Shown piece by piece: positions 31,985-43,900 of a stretch of DNA of 64,000 nucleotides. The notes beneath the pieces were generated by a model, which saw nothing but the letters and a program-made list of their open reading frames with translations, did not search any database and was not told where the DNA came from. The position numbers and the translations under genes are program-made. This stretch comes from Epiperipatus broadwayi (lineage: Eukaryota; Onychophora; Udeonychophora; Euonychophora; Peripatidae). The first letter of the stretch is position 1; each line of letters opens with the position of its first letter. Where the stretch lies: positions 434,001-498,000 of the forward strand of contig JAQFVV010000443.1 of assembly GCA_028023455.1 (NCBI GenBank), written 5' to 3'.

Positions 31985-32475
31985 TAAAAATTATACTTAT
32001 ATTCAATCAAATACTACAGATTTAGCCTGTATCCTGCTGATTCCTCTTCTGTGTATTTAAATGATAGGATAAGGTCCTATAGACATGAGAGGTCAGAATG
32101 ACTTAAAGTCAACATGGGGATAACAATAATATTGACATCAATGAGATTTGAGAATTCCAACATCAGATTTTCAATGGTATGGCTGGCTAAAGAGTTAGAA
32201 GATGAAATAGTCTGAACCATCTCCATTAAAGTTTGAAGATTTTCTATCTTAATATAAACCGGGCAATGATTATACACATCTGTGGGAAATAATGATCTAA
32301 ACCCACTGATGAGTGCTGGTTTAGCACAAAATATGGATGTTGAAGATCATTTATCTCTTTCACATGTATGTGACTATTGGTTGTATGAGATAGAGAGGAT
32401 AGCTGAAAGTAGATTGAACGTCTGTGTTCAAATCTCTTGCGGTTACATTAATGGTAAAGAAACTGGTATATATAT
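31985..32475 (+). repeat. Penelope-type terminal repeat (hammerhead family), copy E
   Basis: Sense orientation: 'ttatacttatattcaatcaa', 'gcctgtatcctgctgattcc', 'agaggtcagaatgacttaaa', 'catcagattttcaatgg', 'tccattaaagtttgaag', the ribozyme block, and 'gtctgtgttcaaatctcttg'. It directly follows the plus-strand Penelope copy, which ties this repeat to that element. Confidence 0.8.
32290..32352 (+). ncRNA. Hammerhead ribozyme remnant, copy E (one core base lost)
   Basis: CTGATGA and stem II (GTGCT/AGCAC, loop GGTTT) are intact, but GAAA reads AAAA, removing G12. The stem I partners 'aatgatct' and 'agatcatt' are preserved. Confidence 0.7.
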
Positions 32476-32924
32476 ATATATATTGATCGGGTTTATGTTA
32501 TCAGAAGATGATAAAGAAATATTTTTGTTTATTAACAAAAAAACCATCAATGTTTTTAGTCTATGCCTTAAATCTGCATTTAAAGCAAAATTGGATGCTT
32601 CAAAGAGTAGTTAAATACTAAATATAAACGTTTCTATAAAATATATTTTGGTTCTTTATATTATTTGAATATAATAAAAATTTCGACTTTTTTTTTTATA
32701 TTTAAAAATAAGACTATTATTTAAAAATAATAGGTTTATATAATTTTGAAATAACTTGAGCTATATAATGTAGAAATTAAACTTATGCCGTTTTTTAATT
32801 TTAAGAATTCCTTTTTTTTTTTGTATTCATTTTTTTTTTTTTAAGAAGTTATACTTATGAAAATTTAAAGCTTAGGTTCTGATTATTAAAAATAAATGGT
32901 ATCTTGAAATTAACGATATTCTCA
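32476..32924. other. No gene seen
   Basis: AT-rich, with a TA run at 32466-32481 and T-runs near 32690 and 32830. Confidence 0.4.
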
Positions 32925-33055
<131 letters not shown>

Positions 33056-33971
33056 TTGCTTATTTATCAAACAATTACTCAATCTATTATTTATTTTTCA
33101 ATCCCTTATTTCTCTATGTATTATATTTCTAATCATGCATAGCTAATACCATGGTAAAATAGCAGATTGAAGAGCTAGAAATCAATCTCAATGGTTTCCT
33201 ATGCTCGAATGTTTTATTATCTCCAGAACGACAAACCATTCGATTATTTTATTAACATATGTGCACATCCTTGATATCGCTAATTTTAAGAATGAAAATC
33301 CAAGTTTTATTCAGGAAGTCTTCATACCAACATATGTATGTTTTTATGTGTACAGATTTGCAAGTGAACGTGTATCTGTGTGGACGTGAACTCGTGTATG
33401 TCTACTGTACTTGTAAACTGAAAACCGATTTTCAATCTCGAGAATCTCGAAATCAGCGTGAGTTCCAAATCTTCGTGAATAATATCGGTCAATTAATCAA
33501 AATTCGTTTAATTTACTCTGTCAGAATTGGTGGCTGTGAAAGCAAGTGACGGCTTTTGTAAAGTGAGCCTTCATGTCTCTTAATTAAATTTGGCTAAAAA
33601 CTGTTGTCAACAATGATGATTTTTCCCATTAAATATTCAGCTTCCAAATCGCCTGTAGGCTTGAAAAATAATCTTTTTAGCTGACCACAATAATTTACTA
33701 ACCAAAGTCAAATGAAAGATAAATGGTAGGAAACCTCAATAAAACGTCTACTTTTTAAATAAAATAATTTGGAGGGGGGGGGCGAGGTTTTTAATCATCA
33801 TAAAATAAATTAATTTACAAAATTAAGGTTTGACTTTTTATACATTTTAAGTGGTCTGAAAAAAAAAGAGAATTTTTTTGATGGATTTAATGGATTTAAA
33901 GAGTCTTCATAATATGCATAATGTATATAAAATTTCCCAAAATTAATATAAGAGAATTTCTCTCTTCAGAC
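33056..33971. other. No recognised gene; somewhat less AT-rich at 33200-33560
   Basis: Overlapping plus-strand frames (33201-33389, 33259-33549) show no known motif. The 33360-33550 part has more CG dinucleotides (gaacgtg, tctcgagaatctcg, atcggtc) than its surroundings, which might reflect a conserved segment or a young insertion. A G-run lies at 33773-33782. Confidence 0.3.
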
Positions 33972-34590
33972 TTACTCTAATGTTTTCCTGAAGGTTTGTG
34001 ATGATGGTATTCTAGTTGTATTTTTATATTGGACTATTTCTATCATCTAATATGAGTATTGAATGTTTTTAGAAAAATTCAACTTTTATTTAAATATTCC
34101 AAATACATTTAACTGTTAGTAATAGCACATCAACGTTTAGAGAGGTATTATTCTCCCCTCTTCTTCAGGTGTTGTTAGCCTGACAAATACTCGCATGGGA
34201 TTCGAACTGGGATCCTTAGATTATTACCAATTGAATTTTAAGGTAACACTCTAATCAACTGAGCAACTAAGCCTAGCTCAGTTGGTTAGAGTGTTACCTT
34301 AAAATCCTGACTCAATTGGTTAGAGTATTGCCTTAAAATTCAATACTCAAGAATCTAAGGGTCCAGGTTTGAATCTCATGCTATTACTAGCACTGGTCAG
34401 GCCAGCAACACCTGAAGAAGAGGGAAGAATAATACCATTTGAAACATTGTGCATATACGAATGTGTTTGATGTGTTATTACTAACAGTTGAATGTACTCA
34501 GAATATTTAAATAAAAGTTAATTTTTTCTAAAGACAGTCAATACTCAAATGATGGAAATAGTTCAATATAAAAATACAGTTACTCTAATG
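33972..34590. mobile_element. tRNA-like fold-back element, family S, copy 2, with 11-bp target duplication
   Basis: ttactctaatg occurs at 33972-33982 and 34580-34590, enclosing two inverted copies of a SINE-like unit that meet at about 34265-34275. Each unit has an A-box-like start (tagctcagttggttagag) and a B-box-like block (ggtttgaatctc / ggattcgaac reversed), then a unique body and an A/T-rich tail pointing outward. The right unit carries an internal duplication of the tRNA-like start (34273-34300 and 34307-34335). The flanking duplication suggests the inverted pair inserted as one piece. Confidence 0.7.
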
Positions 34591-36195
34591 CCTGTCAAGT
34601 ATTTATTTTCTAAATATTTAGTAATCAAGGTCTAAAGCTTACACTAAAAATGATAGAGATAAAACAATGTTCCCAGAAAGTATTTTAGGATTTTTTCACG
34701 TATATATTAAATAGACAATGCAAGATATAGTAATAGCTTAATAGATCATAAAAAGAATTGCTTTTTAGTAAATATTCACTCTTCATTTTGACAAAGGAAA
34801 TGAGATAAAAATTGTAAATTAAGACATGTCATTCCTGTAACAATGCACAGCTAATATTGTTATTGTTAGCAAAGTCACATGTTAATAATAATTTGCTTAA
34901 GAACAAAAATTAAAAAATTTGAAGCTCACTTATTATTCTAATTCTGATCAAAAACATTGGTATATGGTATTTATTTTGGATTGCTAAAACAAGGAATATA
35001 TGAAGACTTTCATGCAAACTAGTAAACTTACTAAACTTAATGTTAAATATATCAAATTTATTAAGCGCAACAGACAATATTGTAATAACGTGAAAGCTGA
35101 CCCTTCAATAGATATGCCTTTAAACATGCTTACGTGACAGCCAATAAGATGGAATAATGATATCACATGGACCTCTCAATTCTCAAACACAAGTCAGAAC
35201 TATAAGAAAAAGATGGGATCCGTCTTCATCTATGCCTCAATTTATATATAAATAAGCCAGACTCAAGCATTTTGAACTAAGAGTGTGAAGCTTAAATACC
35301 TTCACATTTAATTCAGTAAATATTATATATAAATAAACAATGTGAAATCTTTCGATTTACTACAAAGCAATTTTTTAAATCTAATGAAATGATATTAACA
35401 AATGTAAATGTATCAAATTTATTAAGCGCAAACAGACAATATTGTTATAAAAGAAGTCATAAATGAAACATAAATAACTTGAGTGGTATCTAAATTGATA
35501 TGTTTGATAGTGAAGAAATTTGTTAAATATATATGTAAAAAAACTGGTTCTGACAAGGCACAAAATATTAATAGTGTCTAGAGATGGTCCAAAGCAAGTA
35601 TGAACACTATGATAGATCAAAGCCCTGGCATCATGGTCTAAAACTTTTATGAAAATCAAAAAGTAAATCAAAACCATTTTATCATTTGCTAAATGTAACT
35701 ATATTTCATTCTTTTTTGCCATAATTCTATAATTTGTATGCCTTGCAATGATTATCAAATGTGAAGTAATACAATTTTCTTCAATGTTTTTTTCTTTTCT
35801 TTTTTTTGGCAACTCTGCTTCAAAATCAATAAATTTTTTAAAAAAGAGAATAATTGTAAAGCAATATATCTGTTTTTTATTATATGTAATAAGACCCCCG
35901 TATAAGCATTTTCTCAGGCCACCTCTGAAAATGTATTGATGTAAAAATATAAATGAAATATGAAAGCTACAAGAAGTTTGTTGAGATAATTTGAATCAGT
36001 AGTAAACATTGAGGAAATATGCAAGCTCAGACTAATAAGATATAAAAAACTTTTAATTGGACATTGCAAAATATATATATATCAGTATTATTGCAACTGT
36101 CTTCTAAATATATGTAATGTTTCTAAATTTATAATTTAGATTCTATTGTGAATTGCAAAAATATTTAACTTTGTAAAATACTGCAAGTAATTACT

Positions 36196-36196
<1 letters not shown>
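34591..36196. other. No gene seen; one short dispersed repeat
   Basis: A block 'atcaaatttattaagcgca(a)acagacaatattg' occurs at about 35049-35082 and again at 35410-35446 in the same orientation. The rest is AT-rich with frames that lack known motifs. Confidence 0.45.
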
Positions 36197-36279
<83 letters not shown>

Positions 36280-36280
36280 G
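36197..36280. repeat. (TAA)n-(TTA)n palindromic microsatellite
   Basis: About 16 'taa' units switch to about 12 'tta' units, so the two halves are reverse complements and can form a perfect hairpin. Confidence 0.95.
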
Positions 36281-37589
36281 ATGATGAGAATATCCACTTG
36301 ATATGTCCCCTGATTGGGGATCAAATCAAAGCTAAATGAACACTGATATTTTTTTTAGAACAAAAGAAATAGCCAACCATAACCAATTTCATAGCTACTC
36401 ACTATTAGTTAGTAAATGGGTATCTAGTTATTATTGGGCCAGAGGACAAATGTTTTGAGCTAATAGAAATTGGTCAGATGATTGTCAATGCTTTAACTGT
36501 AAAAACAATCAGTATAATTGTAATGTGATACAATCCTAAACCATAAATAGTGGATCAAGCTTTTTTTCAAATACCGGGTCTATAGTTTCAGCTAGCTATT
36601 TGATAATTGGTTACAAAATGAGTATCTAGTTAATTTAAATAGTAGTTTAAACTAGGAAAGAAATACAAACAAAATTTTCCTATCAATCTATGATTGATTA
36701 ACTTAAAGAATAATTTTCTTCAATGATTCTTTATGAGGAATGATGAAGAGATCTTTTTAAACTTTACCTACTTATACAGCTTTAGCTTAACTAGTGAGTT
36801 TAATGGCTCATAAAGGAAAAATCTAATTAGGAAAAGAAAAACAATTTAAAATTGAAAGCACAAAGAAAGATAATTAATGAATAAATATTTTACTAAGCAT
36901 ATTGTTAATAGCAAAAATATTAATAAGCTGTATATAAATAAAGAGTAAAATAAAAATATTTCTTTACTGTAATTATTTTTTTAAAATCAATAATTTTATG
37001 ATCACTATTTGGAGTTTTCTACATTAGATCAGAACAATGTTTTCCTAAATCAAGATTTGTCAACATGTAGCAGATAGGAAAAAAAAAGACATAATGCTCA
37101 TTTTTAAATATTGTTTTTGGTGCATCAATATTTTTTTGTAATTATGCAATTAATAAAACTTGGGATTTGTTTTGCAGCACTTAATTTTTTTTAAAAATAT
37201 TATGTGTTAGTATTTCTAAGAATAATTTTAAATTGGTGAATATTTTTGTTGACTTGATTTACTATTCACTTCAATTTATTTAAAAAAATATATTCTACAA
37301 GTGTAGATGAAAAGCTTAATTACAGAACAATTATTGTTGTTAATAGTAGTAGTTGTAGTAATAATAGTAATAGTAGTAGCTAGTATCTAAATCAATATAG
37401 ATTTCTGCCAATCATATGAATAAAATTCCTCCAAAATAATATTTTATCCAATTGGGTTTTTAGCCTCTTTAAAGACACATTTATTATTATGATAAAATCA
37501 TACATCTCATTGCCAGTCATCTTCTACTTTTACAACTAATCTTTTTCAGGTTATGCACTTTTCTTATTAATCAAATCAACTCATCATAA
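36281..37589. other. No gene seen
   Basis: AT-rich. A patch of 'agtagtagt/aataatag' repeats occurs near 37345-37380. Confidence 0.4.
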
Positions 37590-38150
37590 AACCAAAATTA
37601 TCATCACCAGCAGCATTGTCAACCATTATCAATCCACTGCAGGATGAAGATCTCTCCATGTTCAATCCATCTTCTCCAATCTCTAGTCTCTTTTCTCCGC
37701 ATCACCCCTGCACACTTTCTTATTTCATCTATCCATTTCACATGTGGTCTCTTTCTGGGTCTTTTATAATCTCTTGAAATCCAGTTTAAGATTTCAATTG
37801 TCCATCTATTATCATCACTTCTAGCAATATGTCAACCCAACACCACTTCAGTCTTTCAATGTCAGTAACACTTGTTTGTTCTCTTACCCATATATTGCAT
37901 TTTAAATCTCTTCTTGTTACTCTTAACATGCATTTCTCCATACTTCTTTGACCGGTCTGAAGTCTCTATATTGATCTTCTACTAAGTGTCCAAATCTTAG
38001 ATCCATAAGTAAGAACTGGTAAAGGCATTTATTAAAAATCTTCCTTTTCAAACACACAGGCATATTTTCTTTTAGTATTGTTATTTCTACCAAAAGCACT
38101 CTAACCAAGTTTAATTCCATGATTAATTTCATCCATTATGTTTTCATTTG
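37590..38150 (-). pseudogene. RTE C-terminal region
   Basis: MKLIMELNLVRVLLVEITIL and KENMPVCLKRKIFNKCLYQF, then the 'D.RFGHL' segment, lead into a frame-shifted 'MEKCML..TRRDLKCNIWV' type stretch (about 37950-37870) and a final RPRKRPHVKWIDEI-like part (37760-37700). These match the 'QRALER.MLGIT.RDR..N..IR' and 'RW.DDI' blocks near the end of RTE proteins. Confidence 0.75.
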
Positions 38151-38199
38151 TAGTAATAATCTGATCAAGATATTTGTAATTGCTAACTTATAACTCATC

Positions 38200-39015
38200 A
38201 TAATTAATCTTTATTTTCATCTTTTGAGAAAATCCATTGAACATTACTTTAGTGTTTTTATTACTTTCATCTGATAACTCCTGCAACATTTCCTAAAACT
38301 CTAAAGCATTGTCTGCAAAAATGACTACATCATCTGCAAAATCCAAATGACTTAAATAAACTCCATGTACTTTTACTCCTTTAGTTTCCCATTTTAATCC
38401 ACAAAATATTTCTTGCAGCATTGATGTAAAAAGTTTTGGAAATATGGAGTCACCCTGTCTTATACCTTTCTCAATATTAACTTTCCTAGTATCATTTTAT
38501 AATCTAATTATTGCTGCTGCATTTTTATAAATATTGTTCAGAATATGACAATATTCTGGGTTTATATTGATGATCTAATGCTTTAATCACTGAAGAAATG
38601 CTTATAGAATCAAATGGCTTTTCATAATCTACAAATCCAAAGCATAATAGCCATTCATATTCATTGGTCCTTTTTATAACTTCTCTCAATACTTGAATAT
38701 GATCTACTGCACTCAAACCAATTTTAAATCTAGCTTGTTTTCTTGGTTGGTTGAAATCTAATGTTCTTTGTAGATGAGTTGTAATTATCTTGGTAAAATT
38801 TTTGAATAAAACTGATAAAAGGCTGATAAGTCTGTAATTTCTAATATCTTCTTTATCATGATTTTTTAAATATTAATATTAATATTGCATTCTTCCAATC
38901 ATTTGGTACATTTATCACTTAGACATTTGGTATATAACTTTGCTAAAATTTTGTCTATTTCTTTACCTGCTTCTTTTAATATATCAATTATAATTCCATC
39001 ATTATTTGGAACTTT
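38200..39015 (-). pseudogene. RTE reverse transcriptase
   Basis: Minus strand: NDGIIIDILKEAGKEIDKIL (about 39000-38945), then DHIQVLREVIKRTNEYEWLL and CFGFVDYEKPFDSISISSVI (38710-38590; motif A, with A of 'YEKAFD' changed to P), and DFAPADD-type motif C as FADD (38329-38340) followed by DVVIFADNALEF. The order fits RTE RTs. Frameshifts separate motif A from motif C. Confidence 0.85.
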
Positions 39016-39687
39016 TCATTTCTTCATAGATTTAATTGCATGTCTCACTTCTTCATTTAAAATTATAGGCAATTCAGAAGATATAATAGATGTAGGAGGC
39101 ACTTGTTCTTTATTACTGTATAATTCTTGATAAAAATCTTGTACCAATTTCATGATGTCATCTCTCTTTTTAGTAATAATTCCATCTTTTTTTCTAATTG
39201 CAGATATAAATTTCCTACCAATACCAAAATGTTGTTTAACATTCTTGAGACTTTTATTTTCTTCTACAGCTTTCCTTGCTATTTCACAGTTATACTTTCT
39301 TATATCATTTTCAACTCTTTTTCGTACCATTTTACAAAATTTAAGATATTCACTCCTTTTTAATGCATCATTTTTATATATCTTCAAATTCCTTCTCTTC
39401 TTCATAAATACTCTAGTCTCAGTAGAAATTTTATTGGTAAATTGCTGTTTTATTCTACCAGTTATCTTTGTTGCAGTTTTTAAGAGTGTATCAGTTATTT
39501 TCTTATTAATTTCATTCAAATCTGAATCATATTCAAAATCTATTAATATTTGAAACTGATTTGCAAGTTCTAATTTAAATTCATTAGAATGTTTCTGAAG
39601 ATTAAAAATATCAACTGTAAATATTGTTTTTCTTAATAATTTTTGACTCTTAAGTTTCACATTGACACATATCTTACATCTGCCCAA
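39016..39687 (-). pseudogene. RTE linker between endonuclease and RT (223-aa open frame)
   Basis: The longest open frame of this element: it starts MGRCKICVNVKLKSQKLLRK and runs to EVRHAIKSMKK. It includes ITGRIKQQFTNKISTETRVF, a Lys-rich helical part, FGIGRKFISAIRKKDGIITK, and QDFYQELYSNKEQVPP followed by ILNEEVRHAIKSM. In RTE and related LINEs these lead into the RT ('vp.i...EV..AI..mK..KA.G.D'). Sequence continuity over 223 codons suggests this part decayed slowly or recently. Confidence 0.8.
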
Positions 39688-39689
39688 TC

Positions 39690-40330
39690 AATGACCACTT
39701 CCTGTGTTGAATTTATTAAGAATATTTCAATCTTGAAATATATATTTTCTGTTAGTCAAAATATAATCCAATTCTGCTGTAACTTCATTTGGATGTTTCC
39801 GTGTCCATTTCCTTTTAACATTTTTCTGAAAAAAAAAAAAAGAATTCTTAATATAAAGTTCTTTTCTGGAAACTCCACAACTCTATGTCCTCTCTCATTT
39901 CTTTTACCACAACCAAATTTATCATAGCACTTTCATCTTTCATTTGTTTACTAATTCTAGCATTAATGTCTCCCATAACAATTTTAAAATGTTGTTTAGT
40001 CTGATCAGAATTAAAATAATGTAATTTAAATATAATCTCTAATGCTTCAAGATTGAGTTCAGGTCTAGTCTGACCAAGTATATACCATTTTCACAAGTGT
40101 TTGCTCATCCCAGTACTAAAGCAGAAACTAATAAATTTAAAATTTATCAAGTTGTACTTTTTAAAATTCCACAATGTCAGTATCTGAATTATTATTTTAT
40201 ATGATTGAAATCTTCTACATTTTTTCAATAGTTTGTTTCTTGCTAAACTTATTATCAGCTAAAAAACTAAAATGACTATTAATTGTCAATTCAACCATTC
40301 TACTTTTCAAAGCTTTTACTAAGCCGTTTA
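39690..40330 (-). pseudogene. RTE endonuclease domain (APE-like)
   Basis: Minus strand: VKALKSRMVELTINSHFSFL near 40310 (start region), then FKIVMGDINARI near 39990-39960 (catalytic GDxN block), KRKWTRKHPNEVTAELDYIL with TNRKYIFQD (about 39815-39740; the W..P......DYIL block), and NILNKFNTGSGH just before 39690 (the SDH block, here SGH). This layout is diagnostic for RTE endonucleases. A poly-T slip at 39829-39841 and other shifts disrupt the frame, and the SDH aspartate is lost. Confidence 0.85.
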
Positions 40331-40554
40331 AAGAAATAAACAATTTGGGCTCATAGGGGATTGCACTTTTTTTATTCGGGTTTCATTGTAAAATTTGGTT
40401 ATATAATAGCAAATAATATCTGTTAATTCATTTCTAAAAATCCACGCTAATTTGTGCTTTCCAATACATTTTATCTATCTTTTCAGTAAATCAATGTTAA
40501 TTTTTATTGATAGTAATTGGTATTGGATTTATTTAGAGAATTTATTATGGATAA
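40331..40554. other. No feature seen
   Basis: AT-rich spacer between the RTE element and terminal repeat copy F. Confidence 0.4.
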
Positions 40555-40935
40555 TACTACATGGGTGTGATAAGAATCTTGGCCCCAGGGTGGCCTTTGA
40601 GCATTCCATCATCAGATTTTCAATTGGATGGACGGTTGAAGAGTTGGAGTGTGGAGTAGATTGAAGCCTGTCCATTAAAGTATGAGGATTGGCTATCTTA
40701 ATATATAACTGAGCACTTATAGCATATATATGTAGAGATGGTAATCAGGACCAACTGATGATTGCTGATTTAGCATGAAATACGTATATTGGTGATTATT
40801 TATCTTTTCAACATATATGTGTTCAAGTGTATCAGTGTTATGAGATAGTGTGGAGAGTGGTGGGTCGTGTGAAAGTCTGTGCCCCTATAATCTATATATT
40901 ACATATATAGATGCAGTTATATAATAAGCCTGTGT
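40555..40935 (+). repeat. Hammerhead-family repeat, copy F (5'-truncated)
   Basis: Sense orientation: 'gagcattccatcatcagatt', 'gcctgtccattaaagtatga', 'atatataactgagcac', the ribozyme block and 'gggtcgtgtgaaagtctg'. It belongs to the same subfamily as copy H: both have TTGCT in stem II and the 'gtgaaagtctg' end. No Penelope coding region adjoins it. Confidence 0.75.
40743..40799 (+). ncRNA. Type I hammerhead ribozyme, copy F (core intact)
   Basis: AATC-AGG-ACCAA, CTGATGA (40755-40761), stem II TTGCT/AGCAT with loop GATTT and a U-U at its base, GAAA (40777-40780), then TACGTAT forming stem III with the A before it. The cleavage base is A (40788), followed by TTGGTGATT. ACCAA/TTGGT and AATC/GATT make stem I around the AGG bulge. 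All core bases are present; the U-U pair at the base of stem II may weaken it. Confidence 0.75.
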
Positions 40936-43900
40936 GTTTCAGTTATTACAAATAAAATTACAATTTCAAATATGTTTGGCTAGCGAATAGTCTTCACCTC
41001 TTTATGAAAACTACGTGATAATGAAAACCGTGATTCTTTTAAATCTTCACTGTCTTTGATGTAAATAAATTAGATGTTTCTACAATCAACTGATAGCTGA
41101 TACATTTTATTATTGATGCACAATTTCCAATGTTTTTCTCAACCTTTTCACATACGCAATAATCTTGACTTACAATCCTAGTGACACTGGTAACAAATGC
41201 TTTCTTTTACTTGTTTGAAAAAGAAAGGATTAATATATAAACATCTTTGGGTTCCACCTAAAATATTTGTTAAATCTAAAGTAAATTTAATATTTAATTT
41301 CTTCCCAATTTGAGATTTGAGGGTCGTCTGAAAGTCTGAGGTCGAATTTCTTATATATTACAGTATATATATGCAGGTATGTGTAAGCCTGTACAGTGTA
41401 TTAAATTACGACTTAAGTTTGTAATTAATATTACAAAAGTCCTTGAGAAGTATATAAATGTTTTTGTTTACACTGACTTTTTTTAGCTAATTAATTAACT
41501 ATTATCTAATATAAATAAATGGACATTCTTTTAAATCTGAAATAATTTTTTCTTCTAATAGTTGGAAACTTTAGTCATGGAAAGTCCTCCTTCTCTTCTT
41601 TTTTTTATATACTATGTACCAACAAGTTTTTTTTAAAAAACTATTATTTTTAAAACATAGAAAAGTAAATTTCTTCTAATTCAATAACAGATTCTACTAT
41701 CAACCATTGTTTTCTCTAACTTTTCATTTGATATGATGTATCTTTTTCATGTTAAATATTAATTTAAACTTTTGTATGTGTAATATATTTAATCGATTTC
41801 ATCAAAAAAAAAAAAAAAAGAAGAAGAAATTATGTGATAATGTAAAGTTTTTTTTTCTAAAATTTTACTATATTTTTAGGCAAGACCAGAATCATAAATC
41901 TTAATAAGGTAATGAACTTAATTTATTAATGGCTTCTAAAATTGAAATGCTACAGAAAATAATGTTAATAGGATAGTAAATTTGTAAAAAAATATTATTA
42001 ATGATACTAAATTATGTTTCTTTTACATAGTATTTTGTTTCCTAGATGTTTAATTTATTTCATGCAAAGCACTTATTATACATCAATCGTAGTGCTGATT
42101 GCACGAATTTATCACTTCTGTCACATCCAGATGCTGGAATTTCTTATGAGCTTAAATAAAACTATTTGATTATTGATTTTTATACTATTAGTATAACTTT
42201 TTAAAAATATAAAATTAGTTTTAAATGTTTTTATAATATAGTTTATAAATTAAAAAATATAACAACATTAATTAACTTGAAAAATTAGTTTGAAAATTGT
42301 CTAGAATTACCATTCCCTATACCATGGATTTTTATATGAAGATTTGCTATAAGCCAGTTTATAATCACTATTTTAAATTAACAATCAATTTTAATCATCT
42401 TTAAAAATTTTTTTAAAATTTAGTAGACTCAAAATGCCATAGAATAATGAATTCATAAAAATCACTTGCCCACATAAGATAAAATGACAACATTCATGCC
42501 AAAAAAAATACAAAAATTATATTATAATTTTGATACATTAAAGATAAGTTAGAATTTTGTCATAAACATCAAAAAAATTTTACTCTGTGCAATATATAAT
42601 TAATAATAAACTTTAAAAATAACATAGTGTATTATAATAAATTTTAAAATGTGTATATTAGTTAAAATGTAGATATCCAATTTTTGTTTAATATTTTTAT
42701 AAATCTACATCAAAACATGCTGCCAGGTAAGTCTAAAATATTTTGGCTAAAAAAATATTTCATGCATTATGCAATTTATAATCAACTTTTTGTGATCAAA
42801 GGATACTAAACTTAAGCTGAAAATATTTTCTGCTCAAATTTTAGTTTAATATCTTCATAATTCACCTGCAAAAAGAATAAAAAATCCTAATTTATTTATA
42901 CTACAACAAAGTGCAATAATAATAAACATTGCTTCAAAAATAATTTTTATTTAACTAATTTCAAATTCATATTTTGCAAATCTAGAGCAATTTTAATTTT
43001 CCACATCAATTACTCTAAACATAGTAAATATGAGCAAAAAAAAGGTTTAATGATGTTGTTGTTAAATCTACAGCAGATCAACTGTACATTAAATTTTTGA
43101 TCTAATTTATATTAAATTTAGACTGTATGTAAAAATAGAAATAAACATTAATCATTGATTTAACTCCAAATATTCCATCTGAATGATTTGATACAGAGAT
43201 AGTATTAATAGTTCTTTTGGTTTTGATGCACTCTCCCATGGCTATCTTTAATACTATTTTGCCTTTTTAATACTCATTTTGCAGTCAAAACTTGATATTG
43301 ATTAATTAGTTTTAAAAAATCTGAAGATGTTAGTAGTCCAAAGAATAGACCATGAAGAACAAGCACAAAGAAACTGACTACAGTTTATAAATTTATTGAT
43401 TTATAGATTTTTTGATTTTGGGTGTGTAAACAAACTGGTAAAAATCTCTTTTATTGTTCTTCATATTAAGAAAAAATACTTGGGATTGTTTCTATCATTT
43501 ATTTTAATATTTATGATTATTTTTACAAAATATTTATATAATAATTATTAAAAAAGAAATATATTCACATTTTCACTTAGATTTTTTAAAAATATGTTTT
43601 ATTTTTAAAAATAAAAGTTAAGAAAATTGTTAAAACAATTTTTATGACAATCTAATAATTATAAATGCAGTTTAAAATTTTAAAATTTAGAATTTTATAG
43701 TGTTACAATGACTTGACAAAATTTTATTTAGGTTTTACAATTTAAGTTCAAATAACAATTTTATTATTTTAACAATAATATTAAACAACCAGCCAATAAA
43801 AGAAGTAATTGTTATTATTATGTATTTCACTTTATATCACTTTATATATTTTTTCTCTATATTTGCAAAGTTTTCAAATAATGGTTTTCATTTATAAACT

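Larger units (their letters stand above)
37590..40330 (-). mobile_element. RTE-type LINE, minus strand, decayed
   Basis: From right to left it contains APE endonuclease, linker, RT with FADD, and C-terminal RT region, the single-ORF layout of RTE elements. A second, more fragmented copy of the same family is at 60890-64000 (shared 'ttctagcaatatgtc', 'ctcttacccata'). Neither 5' end nor target duplication could be placed. Confidence 0.85.

Noticed and set aside
33259-33549. 96-aa ORF as a host gene
   Set aside because: It overlaps another random frame, has no known motif, and its start lies just after a microsatellite region.
34255-34385. Possible functional tRNA gene
   Set aside because: The A- and B-box-like blocks are present, but the start is duplicated, no closed acceptor stem forms, and it is part of a dispersed inverted SINE family.
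34370-34450. Hammerhead core (CTGAAGA ... GAAAC) in family S
   Set aside because: The boxes can be read, but no stem II forms between them and the other copy (345-430) does not preserve the boxes.
36136-36324. Poly-isoleucine ORF
   Set aside because: Translation of the (TAA)n/(TTA)n microsatellite.
39127-39553. Plus-strand ORFs with hydrophobic, Phe-rich products
   Set aside because: They are the antisense of the RTE linker frame on the minus strand, which has a recognisable family match.
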